A stretch of 5,292 nt of DNA from an uncultured Bacilli bacterium (GTDB taxonomy: Bacteria; Bacillota_I; Bacilli_A; RF39; UBA660): contig CANRKW010000076.1 of NCBI GenBank assembly GCA_947631345.1, forward strand, positions 1-5,292, in the 5' to 3' direction. Positions 5,117-5,292 of this stretch are shown piece by piece; within the stretch, counting starts at the first letter, position 1; each line of letters opens with the position of its first letter. Both the position numbers and the translations under genes were made by a program. The notes beneath the pieces were generated by a model. That model worked only from the letters and a program-made list of their open reading frames with translations, was not told where the DNA came from and made no database searches.

Positions 5117-5292
5117 ATGAAGAAGAAAATGTTTGTTATAACTTGTTTATTATTAAGTTTAGTAACTGGTTTAAGTTATGCATCTTTTGTTGTTACAAGT
5201 GAAAACTATAAAGCAACTGAAATGATGATAAGTAAGTTAGTGTATGGAATAGAAGTAAGTGGTACTGGAGGAAGTGAACAAATAAATGGAAA
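5117..5292 (+). CDS. Exported protein with N-terminal signal peptide, 3' end missing
   Basis: ATG at 5117 opens a frame that runs off the right edge; 58 codons are visible. Residues 1-22 form a textbook Sec signal peptide: MKKK, a hydrophobic core (MFVITCLLLSLVTGL), and a likely cleavage after SYA (20-22). The mature start is SFVVTSENYKATEMMIS, then LVYGIEVSGTGGSEQING. The A-S-F arrangement just after the core loosely resembles the AYF-type N-termini of SipW-dependent or TasA/CalY-like exported proteins, but this is only an impression. Cys10 does not sit in a proper lipobox. Ribosome binding site AGGAAGG (5101-5107) lies nine bases upstream. It follows the leader ORF and hairpin, so it is probably expressed from the 4915 promoter when the hairpin is read through. 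Its function is unknown; a surface or secreted role is inferred from the signal peptide. Confidence 0.75.
   Translation, partial: MKKKMFVITCLLLSLVTGLSYASFVVTSENYKATEMMISKLVYGIEVSGTGGSEQING

Noticed and set aside
1..5292. CRISPR array, tRNA, rRNA, insertion sequence or origin
   Set aside because: No regularly spaced repeats, no cloverleaf or CCA ends, no transposase and no DnaA-box cluster seen on either strand.

Overview
The window is extremely AT-rich. Coding sequence is dominated by A/T-ending codons (AGA for Arg, TTA for Leu, ATA for Ile), with strong AGGAG-type ribosome binding sites and tightly packed genes. Together with a recognisable SpoIVB sporulation protease, this points to a low-GC Gram-positive bacterium (Bacillota) of endospore-forming ancestry, possibly a gut clostridium or an RF39/Erysipelotrichia-like lineage. 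The exact lineage cannot be fixed from the sequence. The standard genetic code fits every gene: nusB ends in TGA, and tryptophan is TGG where present.

Layout. (1) 1-1251: 3' part of an AAA-ATPase-like/PD-(D/E)XK nuclease protein whose start, including Walker A, lies off the left edge. (2) 1286-3159: a compact operon, nusB - xseA - xseB, with a promoter before nusB, an 8-bp overlap between nusB and xseA, zero spacing between xseA and xseB, and an intrinsic terminator right at the xseB stop. It encodes a transcription antitermination factor and both subunits of exonuclease VII. (3) 3202-4200: spoIVB, the S55 serine peptidase of the sigma-K checkpoint, with its own strong terminator. In Bacillus and many clostridia nusB, xseA, xseB, spoIVB and spo0A lie on one conserved stretch with folD, ispA, dxs, a TlyA-type methylase gene, argR/ahrC and recN between them. 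Here those genes are absent and spo0A does not follow, so this is a collapsed version of that neighbourhood.

(4) 4201-4385: a spacer of slightly richer base composition with one 33-codon ORF of unknown standing. (5) 4386-4838, minus strand: a small DNA-binding protein made of two tandem, near-duplicate XRE helix-turn-helix domains. (6) 4839-5116: a divergent control region with a perfect inverted repeat, a forward promoter, a 17-codon leader ORF containing a run of eight G, and a downstream hairpin followed by T6. (7) 5117 to the right edge: the first 58 codons of an exported protein with a signal peptide.

The most unusual part is 4839-5292. The G8 tract sits inside the leader ORF. In the sequenced length the leader stops well before the hairpin, but a gain of one G or a loss of two would carry translation to a TAA lying exactly inside the 5' arm of that hairpin. 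This suggests, as inference only, a length-variable attenuator controlling a surface or secreted protein beside a double-HTH regulator.
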